64,000 bases of DNA from Nigrospora sphaerica (taxonomy: Eukaryota > Ascomycota > Sordariomycetes > Amphisphaeriales > Apiosporaceae), in assembly GCA_018287875.1 (NCBI GenBank), contig JAGVVL010000018.1:1976501-2040500 (forward strand). The letters are read 5' to 3'. How positions within the stretch are numbered: position 1 is the first letter of the stretch; every line of letters begins with the position of its first letter. Made by a program: the position numbers and the translations under genes. Shown here in pieces: positions 37,101 to 46,980 of this stretch. The notes beneath the pieces are model-generated. The model ran no database searches, had not been told where the DNA came from, and saw only the letters and a list, made by a program, of their open reading frames with translations.

Positions 37101-37896
37101 CCGCAGCGACACTTGCCGACCCGCCCGCCTGCCCGGGCCATCCCTGACGGGCCAGCAAGTTCATGCCGGCAGCTAGAGCAAAAGCGCGTTGTCTGCATGT
37201 CAGTTCAACCGTCACGACCGCGAACTCCGCCTGGGCGACTAGTGGTAGTCGGACTCGTCAGTTGTGGTTGTGGGCTGGACAGTGGGCGGCCGGCTGGACC
37301 AACCAGGCGTCGGGGTGCCTGGCTTGTCTGGCTCTAGCTTGCATCGCCGGGCCCTAGTCCTCCGGAACGCGGTCCCAGCATTGCCTCCGACCGATGAGTG
37401 GCACGATGTGAGTTTCCAGTTTTCTGGGAGGTCCACCGGGTCCATCGCCCATGGGATGCACGGATGGATGGATGGATAGGAAGGACGACTGGCTGGATGA
37501 ATGGGGTGGTGGATGTGTGGGTGGTCCGTACAACCAAGCACCACTGCTACCTACCCAACTACCTCTGTTCGAATAGGTACATGCCTATGTTGAGTGAATG
37601 ACGGGGCCCGGATGGAGGACGAGGGCTGGATGAAGGATGGGATGGCACCACTTACGAGGAATACCGCGTGTCCTATAGAACCGGGCAGTATGGGATCCCC
37701 TCCCGGTGCCTGGTTACCCGTGCCTGGATTGCCTGGTTCCCATGCCCGGGATGCGGGCGGGCGTGCCTGGGCTCGCCGTCATGCCCCCTGCTCGGCAGTC
37801 TGACTTTCCCGCTATTCTCCACTGATACTGCGATGGCGAGACGGAAGAAGGAGGCGGGATACTGTGCAAAAGACAGAGGGAGAGAAAGGGAGACAT

Positions 37897-37913
37897 AGAG
37901 AGAGAGAGAGAGA
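37897..37913. repeat. short (AG)n tract
   Basis: About 17 bases of alternating A and G in a purine-rich neighbourhood. Low-complexity sequence. Confidence 0.8.
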
Positions 37914-38573
37914 AGGACAGAGGGGAATCAGCCTTCCCGGATCTGGTTACTTGTCGCACTGGGATGGGTAGCAGGTCGCGGGCAGCGGATATCCATTGCA
38001 GGCCGGCCCTGTTGTTGGTCGGCGAGAATTGGGTTTGGGCGCTCTTTTGCCTGACAACTCTCAATTAAACCTTAGCCGGGCTAGCAGTCCCTACCCTAAC
38101 GTCCGTCTGCCCCCTCTCGCTCTCTCTCTCTCGCTCTCCCCGCTGTGCTGGGCGAGTGTGTTTGGGTGCCGGTGCTGGTGCTGGTCTGGGCCTCGACGGG
38201 ACCCGGGGCTTGCTGCTTTTCTTACCCGTTTTGCTCCGTCTGAGGTCATCCATGTGGAAGAGGATGGATCCGAGAGCAGACCCAGAAGTGGAGAGACGAG
38301 CCCATCCTTGTACCGGTCCCGGGCTCTGGGCAGGTACGTACCTGCTACTTACATCCTCCCGTACGGGGCCTAGACTCAAGAAGTAACTTGGGTACTTCCC
38401 TACCTACCTCTCTCCACATATCGATCCATCCTAGATACCATCCATGAGGTGGTGAGTGTGTACGTATAGGCTGTCGATGGGGCGGCGGCCGCCGGGTATT
38501 GCATGGGCATGGATGAGCTACCCATACCTACCTGCCCTCTCTCTCCATCTCCCTTTCTCTGTCCATCTTGGGA

Positions 38574-38580
38574 TATAAAG
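38574..38580 (+). promoter_or_regulatory. TATA-like element upstream of small Cys-protein gene
   Basis: A TATAAAG heptamer about 315 bp before the start codon at 38895. The interval between is C/T/A-rich and poor in G, like a fungal transcribed leader. Position fits a TATA box with a roughly 280 nt 5' UTR. Confidence 0.4.
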
Positions 38581-38894
38581 GACCGTGGAGTTGCCCCCTG
38601 CCTCATCTTACTGTCTCTCCCACTTCGCTAAGCAGGCCTGGATAACCGTGTCTCACACCTCATACACATCATACTCCGCCGTCTAAAACCGCCATCGCCC
38701 ACAAGATAATCTAATAACCTACCTCTCTTCTACACTCAACCCGTACGACCACCGTCGAGACATCTCAGCCCCCACACCCCCGGACGCCACAGCTTCTCTG
38801 TCGTGTAGACTGGTTCTCCTCGACTTACGTCCGCCGCCACCACTCTCCTCCCCCACGAAGCAACTAAGAAACCTCGCCCTCACCCGCCCTCACC

Positions 38895-39269
38895 ATGCAC
38901 TCCTACTGCGCAAACTACTACGTGAGTTATCCCGCCGCCGCTCGAGCTGGAACAGGGCGCTGACGAGATATTCACGACAGGGTGCTGTGAACTGCCACAA
39001 CAAGGTAGCGCAGTTCGGTGACCGGTGTCGACTTTGCACAGTAAGCCCACCCCACTGAACCCGAGGCCCCCACGCGCCCCTGCTCACACGCTATGCCCCC
39101 CCAGGTCATGAACGAAGGCGTGTCGGCCCGCTACGACATGTTCAACAGCCAGGCGCCCCAGAGCTACCACGAGCTCACGCGGGATGACTCCAGCCGGGAG
39201 GAGCGTCGCGGCCGGCCCAGGGACCGCAAGGCCATCAAAGGCATCAAGCCGTCGCGGCCGTCGAGCTGA
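38895..39269 (+). CDS. small cysteine-containing protein, possible zinc binder
   Basis: Three short exons, 38895-38921, 38981-39040 and 39105-39269 (all phase 0), encode 83 residues: too fragmented to appear as an open frame. The N-terminal 30 residues (MHSYCANYYG, then NCHNKVAQFGDRCRLCTV) hold Cys5, Cys14, Cys25 and Cys28, with His2 and His15 nearby. The CxxC pair plus two more Cys could bind one zinc. The rest is polar, with a DSSREERRGRPRDRK basic/acidic stretch and a basic C-terminus. Donors are GTGAGT and GTAAGC and acceptors ACAG and CCAG. The ATG is preceded by CACC. The family is not recognised with confidence; small proteins of this type are found in fungi. The long CT-rich leader suggests good expression, but this is inference. 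Confidence 0.72.
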
Positions 39270-42200
39270 ACGGAGGGAGGGGCGGCGACCGCCCATATCC
39301 CCCCCCAAAAAAATAGCCTTCTCTCGACACGACTGAGACAGGAGGTATCTCAACGACCCGCCCGGCCCAGGCAAGTGGCCGGGGGAGGGACGAGACCGGC
39401 GTTGATGGGTCATATTTTGTTTTCACGCGGCAAAAAACACTGGGAAATCGGCTGGCACGGCAAGCAGGCGCATAATCACACCGATGGCATCCGGAAAATC
39501 AAGCTCGCCTCGGCACTGCCAAGCCGGCCACACACGGTGTTATACGGGGTACAGGGAGGGAAAGTTTGGGTAATGAGTCTACCATGAGTATCACGATTCA
39601 CTAGAGCTGTCTTCGACAAGACCGAGAGGGGGGTCCAGCTCCAAAAGACCGTCAAGGCGCATTGAAGATTAAAAAAAACAAGAAAAGAAACGAATACCAA
39701 GTCATAATCACTATTCCCATGACCACCGCTGTCAGCGTCATTTGCCCCGGAAGCCGATCAACATGTCCACCGCCTGTGGGGGGGGGCGCGACCATCGACG
39801 CTGACCCGGGGTCGATCGCCAGGCTCCAGAAGAAGACCGGTATGGGGGATGGTGGATCACATGCATCGTCCAGATCCATGGATCCATCTTTTGACCCATG
39901 CTTGCTCGTGGGCTCCGGCCTTAATCCAGCATGTCCGACCCTCCCCCCTCGAAGGGCCTTAGCAGCCGGTGCCAAACCAAGGCTCTGGGCGCGTTGGCAC
40001 AGCTTCCTGATGCGGCCCAGGTTTGGGGGGGGGGAGAGGGGGTGGTTCGGGCGCCGACACGGACTGCGTGCGACCCCATTCGATCCATCGACCGCCGGCG
40101 TGGGTGGCAGTCATCGGCGATGGGGACAAGGGACCTGACCGCTGGGCCATGCGGCCGAAAAGAAAGGAAGGAGAAGAAGAAGCACGGTCGCCGGCCATTC
40201 AGGCCAGGGGCTGATGTCTGGGCAACCCGGGCTGGAGGAGGGGGGGGAAACATGCTCCGCGTCTAAAGCCAAGTGTCACGGGAAAGGGCCGTGCTGACGT
40301 GCTTACGCGCTTTTTTGTCGTCGTTAAACATCCCACCTGCCTGCTCTTACGGCAGCCCTCGAGTTACCCAAGTGGTTTCAATAATGGTGAGTTGGCGTGT
40401 TAAAAAAAAGGCAGTGGTGCTTATCGGGGTACCCGTAGCGCGTATACACATGTTGTCTACCCGACTACGGGTGAGAGGTACTTCCAATATCTGCTTACCT
40501 CCTTGACTTACCTACGACTTACACCGAAGGATGGGATACCAGAGAGGGCTGCTTGACATCTCTCCTGTTTTTTTTTAAACCACAGCTAACCTCCACCCAT
40601 AGCCCTAGGGAGGGCACCGAGGGGGTGGTACTGGCCCCCCGCTTAGCGTACGGTAGAGGTCGGGAAAGATGTCATAGGGGGTGCGGGCCCCCCCCCCCTG
40701 TTGCCGCCTCTCCAACCGCCTGGCAGGGCCATCGGCCGTTTGAGCTTCCCAGTACATGCATCCGGACGAAGAGAGGCGAGAGAGGGCAGCGCCACCAGCC
40801 GTCGCATCGGGAGATCGACGCAGGAATCCATGGCATAGCAACGCCGGTTTCCTCTGCCACCCCACAGATGATGCCAGACGTCATGCGGTAAGGCGGATGA
40901 CAACAGCTGGGCGGACTGGGTTAGTGTGAACCACAGCCGCGAGAGGGGGGAAGGGGAGGCACATGCCACTGTTTAGAGCCTGCCTAGCTGCCATGCAGAC
41001 CCCAACGGCTCGGACGGGAAACGCAGCAAACGTTTCCCATAGGCAGATGGCCGACGGTATGGGGTCCTCCTACAGATCTGGAGGGCTGCATAGGCGCAAG
41101 GAGTGGCGCCGGCCGGCTTTTAGGTTGGTCTCATACCCGGGGCTGGTACGAGTATAAGCTCGTCATTTCCCCTCGCTAGGCTGCCCGCTCGCGACGCCAA
41201 TATGACAAACAGGAAATGCGAGGGCGTCGGGCGCAGCGCGCGGACTTCCCAAGTTTTTTTTTTTCTCCTGACCAGACGGCGCGCTTGCTGGTAAGCCAAC
41301 AGAGGGCGCACCCCCCAAGTTCCCAGCGAGAGGGTCCATAGGTGGGTAATCGAGCAAGCGGCGGCATCCTCCTTCGGCCCCTCCCTTCCTTCCCTCCAGG
41401 GCTCCCTATCGAACCCGCTGTGACAATCGGGCGCAAGACGCTTTGGCCCAGAAGAAGTGGTGCGGCAGCCGTCCCGGGGTCCCGGAAAGGCAATTCCCGT
41501 CAGCAACTCCAAATGGCTTCGTCGCCGGTCCCCGCCTGCCATGGTTCTCTGGACGTACCGCCCGGGGGGGGGGGGGGTGATTGGTTAGATGGCGAGACAC
41601 CTTAAATGAGTTGAACTGGGTCAGCGCTCGAGGCACGCATACTTGGTACCGTCTCCGTGGGGGCACCCTACTCTCTCTCGGCGCAGCCCGTACGGAATAG
41701 ACGACCCAGGGCCGGGCGTGGGAGCGAGCCAGGCCGGTCGGGGAGTAACAAGCGGTACTTGGCCGCGCCGTAGAGGGTCACGGCGCAACACTGCGAGAGG
41801 GGGAGGCGCTGGGAGTACAGCCTGGGGAGCTGGGGGTGCCCAGCTGTCGTCTAACAGCGTCTTGTGTTCGGGGTCCGTCTCACCGTCTGTCGGCTTTGCC
41901 CGCCTCGAGCTTGGCGGGCGTCGAGTGCCTGAACCGGGGAAGTCGATGGGCAGATCAAGGCACGGGTTCCCATGTTGCATGAATGGACATGCACTGCTAC
42001 CGATGCTGGAGGCTCTGCCGCTATGGCTAGGACTATGAGAATAGGCGGCTGAGTTAAAAGCCTATGCTGTACGAAGCGCCGTCGCTGACTCGACGGAGGG
42101 GGCAGAGCCGGTGAGATGTCTTGTTGTACAGAAAGACGCGCTTCGACTTGACTGGATGGGATAGCGGCGGGGACGACTCGTCCGGCGCTCTCGGGGCTAA

Positions 42201-42510
42201 TCGACGGGAGTACGAGGGAGGGGAAACTGGTCAGATAGGGGCCAACAGGCAAAAGCAGGCCCGTTGATTCTTGACCGACCTTCCCAGTTGGCAGGACTTT
42301 TCGAAGCTCATGATCATTTCGTGGTGACGTCTTCGCCGATATCTTCGCCGCCATTTCACCTGCTCACCCACATCACAGGCCGAGATGGCTCGTCTGCCAA
42401 TCAAAAACGATGCCGTTCTAGCGTGAAGCCGGCGATGCAAGACAGCTCGGCATGCAGGCGAGCTCCAAGCTATGTACGATGTAAGTACGATGTAAGAGGT
42501 ACGCCGTGCC

Positions 42511-42885
42511 TTACCGCGTGAGGTAGGAAATATGCGTGGCACAATCGGGGTCGCACCCCCAGAGAGCCGCGATATTCCCCGCCCTAGATGGAAGCAACCT
42601 TGGTACCTGGTACCGAGCGTGCATGGACATGGAATGACCCCTCCAAGTAGCGCAAAGCTCAAAAGCTGCCGGCGGCGAGCCGAGAAGCCCATCATTCTGT
42701 CGTAACGGGCTTTGAGACCACGCCGCCGTGACCGCTTTCATGTGCTGCTGCTGCTGCTGCTGCTGTTGCTGCTGTTGCTGCTGGGCCGAGCCGGCGTCGC
42801 CCTGGAGACGCGAGACGCCCCTCGGGCTTTGCGTGGCACTTGCCGTGATGCGTGATGGAGACATGCGGTCGCGGCCGAATAGCAT
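42511..42885 (-). other. minus-strand open frame with polyglutamine tract
   Basis: From the first ATG (42885) the frame encodes about 124 residues, including a run of 13 Gln around the middle. CAA codons interrupt the CAG repeat. The flanks are Ser/Arg/Ala-rich with no domain. It lies wholly upstream of alo1 on the opposite strand. It may be an exon of an unseen gene, or only a CTG repeat in the alo1 promoter; the second is more likely. Confidence 0.2.
42743..42783. repeat. interrupted CTG/CAG trinucleotide repeat
   Basis: About 41 bases of TGC triplets with two TGT interruptions, 290-330 bp upstream of the alo1 start codon. Confidence 0.95.
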
Positions 42886-43073
42886 TGCCGAACTCCGCTC
42901 TGCCGCCCTTTGTACGCCTTCAGCGCCGAACTGCAAACGCGCCGGGTCCGCCTTGTCGTCGACGTGATTCTCCCCCGAGAATCGGCCACTCTGCTCGTAG
43001 GTCCCCCCTTCCCCACCCCGGGTCGGTGCAACAGCCCTCGTTCCAATCAACAGGGCCTTGCTGCTAGTTTGCC

Positions 43074-44687
43074 ATGCCCTCCAGCTCGTCGCTCGATCCC
43101 GCCGTGGAGCGGGCGCTGGCCAGCTCCAAGGCTTCCCCGCGTCTCCTCGAGCGCCTCCAGAAGAAGCACGCCCACGCGACGTGGGCCCGCACCTTCGTCT
43201 ACCGGCCCGAGCTGTTCATCCAGCCCGAGTCGCTCGACGAGATCGAGGCCGTCGTCCACGCCGCCCGTCGCTGCGGCCGCCGCATCGTCACGACCGGCAG
43301 CACCCACTCGCCCAGCACCCTAACCTGCACCTCGTCGTGGCTGGTCAACCTGGACCGGTACAACCGCGTCCTGGCCCACGATGCCAAGACGGGCCTCGTG
43401 ACCATGCAGGCCGGCATCCGCCTCTACCAGTTGAGCGCCGCCCTGGCCCAGTTGGGCCTCGCCCTGCCCAACCTGGGCAGCATCAACAGCCAGAGCATCG
43501 CCGGTGCCATATCCACCGGCACCCACGGCTCGAGCCTGCGGCACGGCCTGCTGTCCGAGGACGTCCAGTCTCTCCGCATCACTCTGGGCAACGGCGTCAC
43601 CGAGCACTGCTCCCCCACCGAGAACAAGGAGCTCTTCCGCGCCGCGCTCCTGTCCCTCGGCGCCCTGGGTATCATTACCGAGATCACCTTCCGCGCCGTC
43701 CCTGCTTACACCCTCCACTGGAAGCAGACGGTCAACCCGGACATTGACCTGTTCAACCGCTGGGAGGGCGACCTCTGGACCCATGCGCATTACGTGCGCG
43801 TCTGGTGGTTCCCCTATACGCGCCGCGGTGTCGTCTGGTCCGCCCGCGAGACGACCAAGTCGCCCCGGCCCCCCCGCTTCACCCTCTACGACAGCCCCCT
43901 GGGCTACTACGTCTACCACAACCTGCTCTACCTGGCCCAGTACGTGCCGCGGGTTCTGCCCTGGGTCGAGTGGTTCGTCTTCGGGTGGCAGTACGGCTTC
44001 GAGGACGGCACGACGACCGAGGCCATCCAGCCCAGCGACCAGGCGCTGCTCATGAACTGCCTGTATTCCCAGTTCGTCAACGAGTGGGCCATTCCACTGA
44101 GCAAGGGGCCCGAGGCGCTGCGCCGCCTGAGCAGCTGGCTGAACCACCTGACGCCCGACGACGCCGACTACGTGCCGCACAACATCCCCTACTCGGCCGA
44201 CGGCCTGTACGTCCACGCCCCCGTCGAGGTGCGCGTCAGCGACACGTCCAACGCCGAGCTCGACTCGGTCCGGCGGGGCACGCGCCCCTACCTCGACGTC
44301 ACGGCCCGCGACGAGCCCACGCTCTACCTCAACGCCACGCTCTACCGCCCGTACCACGCCGACCCGCCCTGCCGCGCGCGCTACTACGAGGCCTTCGAGT
44401 GGCTCATGCGCGACCTCGGCGGGCGCCCGCACTGGGCCAAGAACTTTGAGGTCGACGGCGCCACCATCGAGCACATGTACGGCCCCGACCTGCACCAGTG
44501 GCGCGAGGTGCGCGCCCGCGCCGACCCCGACGGCGTCTTCGTCGGCGCCTGGCACCGCGACAACGTGCTCGGCAGCGGCCTCAAGCTGCCCAACGAGGAG
44601 CTCGAGCTGGCCAAGGACAAGAGGTGGTCGGGCGGCGTCACCTACATGGGCACGACCTCGGCTCAGCTCGACCTGACCCAAGTCTAA
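43074..44687 (+). CDS. alo1: D-arabinono-1,4-lactone oxidase
   Basis: Oxidises D-arabinono-1,4-lactone to D-erythroascorbate, using FAD and oxygen, at the mitochondrial outer membrane; the product is a fungal antioxidant. Single exon, 537 residues. The N-terminal half is a PCMH/VAO-type FAD domain: RPELFIQPESLDEIEAVVHA, then TTGSTHSPS with His78 at the position that carries the covalent flavin in this family, and SINSQSIAGAISTGTHGS near 140-158. The C-terminal ALO domain includes ELDSVRRG and the hallmark HWAKNF (about 454-459), ending with DPDGVFVGAWHRDNVLG. The GSTHS context replaces the more usual GxGHS, but the His is kept. The start is the first ATG, followed by a Ser-rich leader. Gulonolactone oxidase is a less likely name given the fungal setting. 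It converges on the permease gene with 247 bp between stops. Confidence 0.92.
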   Translation: MPSSSSLDPAVERALASSKASPRLLERLQKKHAHATWARTFVYRPELFIQPESLDEIEAVVHAARRCGRRIVTTGSTHSPSTLTCTSSWLVNLDRYNRVLAHDAKTGLVTMQAGIRLYQLSAALAQLGLALPNLGSINSQSIAGAISTGTHGSSLRHGLLSEDVQSLRITLGNGVTEHCSPTENKELFRAALLSLGALGIITEITFRAVPAYTLHWKQTVNPDIDLFNRWEGDLWTHAHYVRVWWFPYTRRGVVWSARETTKSPRPPRFTLYDSPLGYYVYHNLLYLAQYVPRVLPWVEWFVFGWQYGFEDGTTTEAIQPSDQALLMNCLYSQFVNEWAIPLSKGPEALRRLSSWLNHLTPDDADYVPHNIPYSADGLYVHAPVEVRVSDTSNAELDSVRRGTRPYLDVTARDEPTLYLNATLYRPYHADPPCRARYYEAFEWLMRDLGGRPHWAKNFEVDGATIEHMYGPDLHQWREVRARADPDGVFVGAWHRDNVLGSGLKLPNEELELAKDKRWSGGVTYMGTTSAQLDLTQV

Positions 44688-44934
44688 GGGGTGGGAAGAA
44701 GCACCCGGGATGAGGTTATATGGCGCGGCCGATAGTTAGGTGTGGCCGCCCCAGGGGTGAAATGAGAAAAAAAAGTCCATGTGCAATTTTACCCATCACT
44801 CCTCCCGCACGTATACGGCTTCTCACGCGTGATTTTCACCATATATAGAGGGGGTATTCTCACTATGTACATTCGTGTGTGGATCCTCGTCTTTTGCGTC
44901 CACAAGGTAAGCTCGGCGCTCTGTAGCCAGTCCA

Positions 44935-46980
44935 TCACGTCCGGCGCCATTCGACAGCCGCATGGGGCTCCTGCCTCATGCCAGCATCGCCGGCTGCCTC
45001 GGACGGCGCTTGCTTTTTCTCCTCCTCCTCCTCCTCCTCGAGGAAGTGACGGCTTTCCTCTGGCTGGCGCGGGCCGTCCATCAGCGGTGGCGCCGGGCTG
45101 GGGGGGTGACGGCCGCGGCCGTGGGTGCGCCACCAACACCAGTAAAGGGCGCCCGAGGCCAGGACGGCGAGGGCGGAGGCCGGGTAGGCGTAGGAGGCGA
45201 AGGCGGCTGACTCACCACGGCCGCCGGCGGGGGGCACCCAGGGCAGCAGCATGAGGAGGCCGTTGAAGGCGGCGAAGAGCACGACAGCGGCGCGGGGCGC
45301 CGGCGCCGGCGATGCCCAGCGCGCGGCCGGCGTCCGGCGCAGGTGCAGCAGGCCCAAGCTGACGGCCACGGACACGACCGAGACGGGGTAGCCGCCCAGG
45401 TCCACCAGGAAGTCGTAGGCGCGCCCCGGCGGCGGCAGCACCACCACGGCCACCGAAACGGCCCAGTGCAGCAGCAGCCCGCGGACGGGTGCTGCGACGA
45501 CGGCGGCGGCGGCGGCGGCGGTCCCGGGCGGCGACGGCTTCTTCCCCGGCGGCGGCGGCGAAGGCGTGGTCCAAAACGCGCTCCACGGCAGTAGGCCGTC
45601 GTGGGCCAGCTCCTCGTTGACGCGGGCCTGGGCGAAGGCGGTGGCGGCGATGTTGCCGGCGGCGGAGACGAGGATGGCCCAGGGCAGCACGCGGGCGCCG
45701 AGGGCGTCGCCGAAGAGGCGGCGGAAGAAGACGGTCGCGGCGCCGACGCCGGCGGCCCCGATGTCAGCCTTGTCGACGACGAGGAAGAAGGCGACGTTGA
45801 CGGCGAGGTAGCCGAGGGCGACGAGGCCCAGTGCCGCCGGGGCGGCCGCGCGGAGCGTGCGCGCGGGCTGCCGCACGTCCGAGAGCACCTGGTTCGCTGT
45901 GCTGTAGCCGCGGAAGCAGTAGACAACCTTGAGCAGGGCCGTGGCATAGTCGTAGGGCTGCGTCGACGACCCGCTCCAGACGTTGGCGAAGTTTCGCTGT
46001 GCCGCCGTCGTCGTAGTCATGGTCGTCGTGGGGCTCGTGGGGGACGACACGGCGCCGGTGCGTCCTCCCACCCCCAGCAGACCGCCCGCAATGCCGCACA
46101 CGACCACAACCACCAAAATCAGCAGTTTAGCCAGCCCCAGCACGTTGATGACCTTCAGCCCGAGGGCGGGGAACCGGGCGTGCAGGTAGCACAGGGCCGA
46201 TAGGGCCATGACGGCGACGGCGCGCACGACCCACGGGGCCGCCCCGGGGACACCGAGCGCGTACAGGGCGTATTCGCCCAGCACGATGGCGTTGGGCGCC
46301 GAGAAGCCCAGGAGGACGGCGTACGCCATGAACATGCACGATGCCAGCATGCGCGGGCGCCGGAAGATGCGCTCCAGGTACAGGCGTTCGCCGCCGCTGC
46401 GCGGCAGCGCCGTCCCCAGCTCCAGGTAGACAGCCAGCCCGCAGGAGGAGACGACGGCGCCGACGACCCAGAGCAGCAACGCCATGCCCACCGACCCGAC
46501 GTCGTTGAACACAGCGGGCGGCAGCGTGTAGGCGCCAACGCCGATTGTCTTACCCACGATGATGTTGATGGCGGAAAAGACGCCGAGTTTCCTCCTGTCA
46601 TCCCCGCCGGCGTCCCGTAACAAGGCCGGCGTGCTGGGTGGCAAGAACCAGGTCTGGTCTGTGGGCGAGCCGCTGGTCGTAGAGATATCATGGTCGCTGT
46701 CGATGGCGGGCCCGCCGCTCTGGCTGTCCAGGAAGGACTCAGCAACGAGCCCTTCCCTGCAGTGCGACGAACTGGACGGGCGGTTGTGTTTACCACGTGG
46801 GGTCATTGGCGATAAATAAGGGTGGCGAGGGGCCTGTGGCCTCGGCGATCGAGGCGACCGGCAACTGAGCTGAAACGAGTCCTGCAAGGGCGACGCGGCC
46901 GACGAGATGGCGTCGCTAAACGAGGTCCGTGAATATCTCGGGACCGCCAGGGCGTGAGATGATAGTGGTGGTGGCACCAT
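44935..46980 (-). CDS. Mup1-like amino acid permease (APC/LAT family)
   Basis: A plasma-membrane amino acid transporter of the LAT branch, related to high-affinity methionine permease Mup1. Single exon, 681 residues from the ATG at 46980. Residues 1-130 are a Ser/Pro-rich cytosolic tail. Twelve hydrophobic segments follow, starting with LGVFSAINIIVGKTIGVGAY; TIGVGAYTLPPAV is the unwound TM1 motif of the APC fold. GFSAPNAIVLGEYALYALGV is a Mup1-family segment. Ala/Gly/Pro-rich GC-biased codons occur through the second half, and the long C-terminal tail has an EEEEEEE run near 655. A TTG-initiated frame extends further upstream but no ATG is available there. Substrate is inferred from family; a general LAT or methylamine/polyamine role cannot be excluded. 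Stop codon is 247 bp from the alo1 stop. Confidence 0.85.
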   Translation of the reverse strand: MVPPPLSSHALAVPRYSRTSFSDAISSAASPLQDSFQLSCRSPRSPRPQAPRHPYLSPMTPRGKHNRPSSSSHCREGLVAESFLDSQSGGPAIDSDHDISTTSGSPTDQTWFLPPSTPALLRDAGGDDRRKLGVFSAINIIVGKTIGVGAYTLPPAVFNDVGSVGMALLLWVVGAVVSSCGLAVYLELGTALPRSGGERLYLERIFRRPRMLASCMFMAYAVLLGFSAPNAIVLGEYALYALGVPGAAPWVVRAVAVMALSALCYLHARFPALGLKVINVLGLAKLLILVVVVVCGIAGGLLGVGGRTGAVSSPTSPTTTMTTTTAAQRNFANVWSGSSTQPYDYATALLKVVYCFRGYSTANQVLSDVRQPARTLRAAAPAALGLVALGYLAVNVAFFLVVDKADIGAAGVGAATVFFRRLFGDALGARVLPWAILVSAAGNIAATAFAQARVNEELAHDGLLPWSAFWTTPSPPPPGKKPSPPGTAAAAAAVVAAPVRGLLLHWAVSVAVVVLPPPGRAYDFLVDLGGYPVSVVSVAVSLGLLHLRRTPAARWASPAPAPRAAVVLFAAFNGLLMLLPWVPPAGGRGESAAFASYAYPASALAVLASGALYWCWWRTHGRGRHPPSPAPPLMDGPRQPEESRHFLEEEEEEEKKQAPSEAAGDAGMRQEPHAAVEWRRT

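Larger units (their letters stand above)
30288..38894. other. 8.6 kb gene-poor region
   Basis: No protein, tRNA or 5S gene is supported over 8.6 kb. Open frames up to about 185 codons (34048-34605) have low-information translations. A segment at 31071-31157 is framed by a strong acceptor and donor and might be an exon. It contains a GA-rich stretch near 37897-37913, a TATA-like element near 38574, and a CT-rich leader before the small gene at 38895. It may hold long noncoding transcripts or decayed repeats that I cannot recognise. Confidence 0.5.
39270..43073. other. 3.8 kb intergenic region before alo1
   Basis: No supported gene. Open frames up to 179 codons (42511-43050, minus, with a polyglutamine tract) lack recognisable domains. 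G14 run at 41564-41577, GT/TACC-rich stretches near 40490-40520. The alo1 promoter lies at the end. Confidence 0.5.

Noticed and set aside
43320..44681. 453-codon open frame on the minus strand
   Set aside because: Antisense shadow of alo1; its openness follows from GC-rich third positions and its translation is low-information Val/Gly/Ala-rich.
45081..45947. 288-codon minus-strand frame in another phase
   Set aside because: Out-of-frame shadow of the permease gene, Ser/Pro/Ala/Arg-rich.
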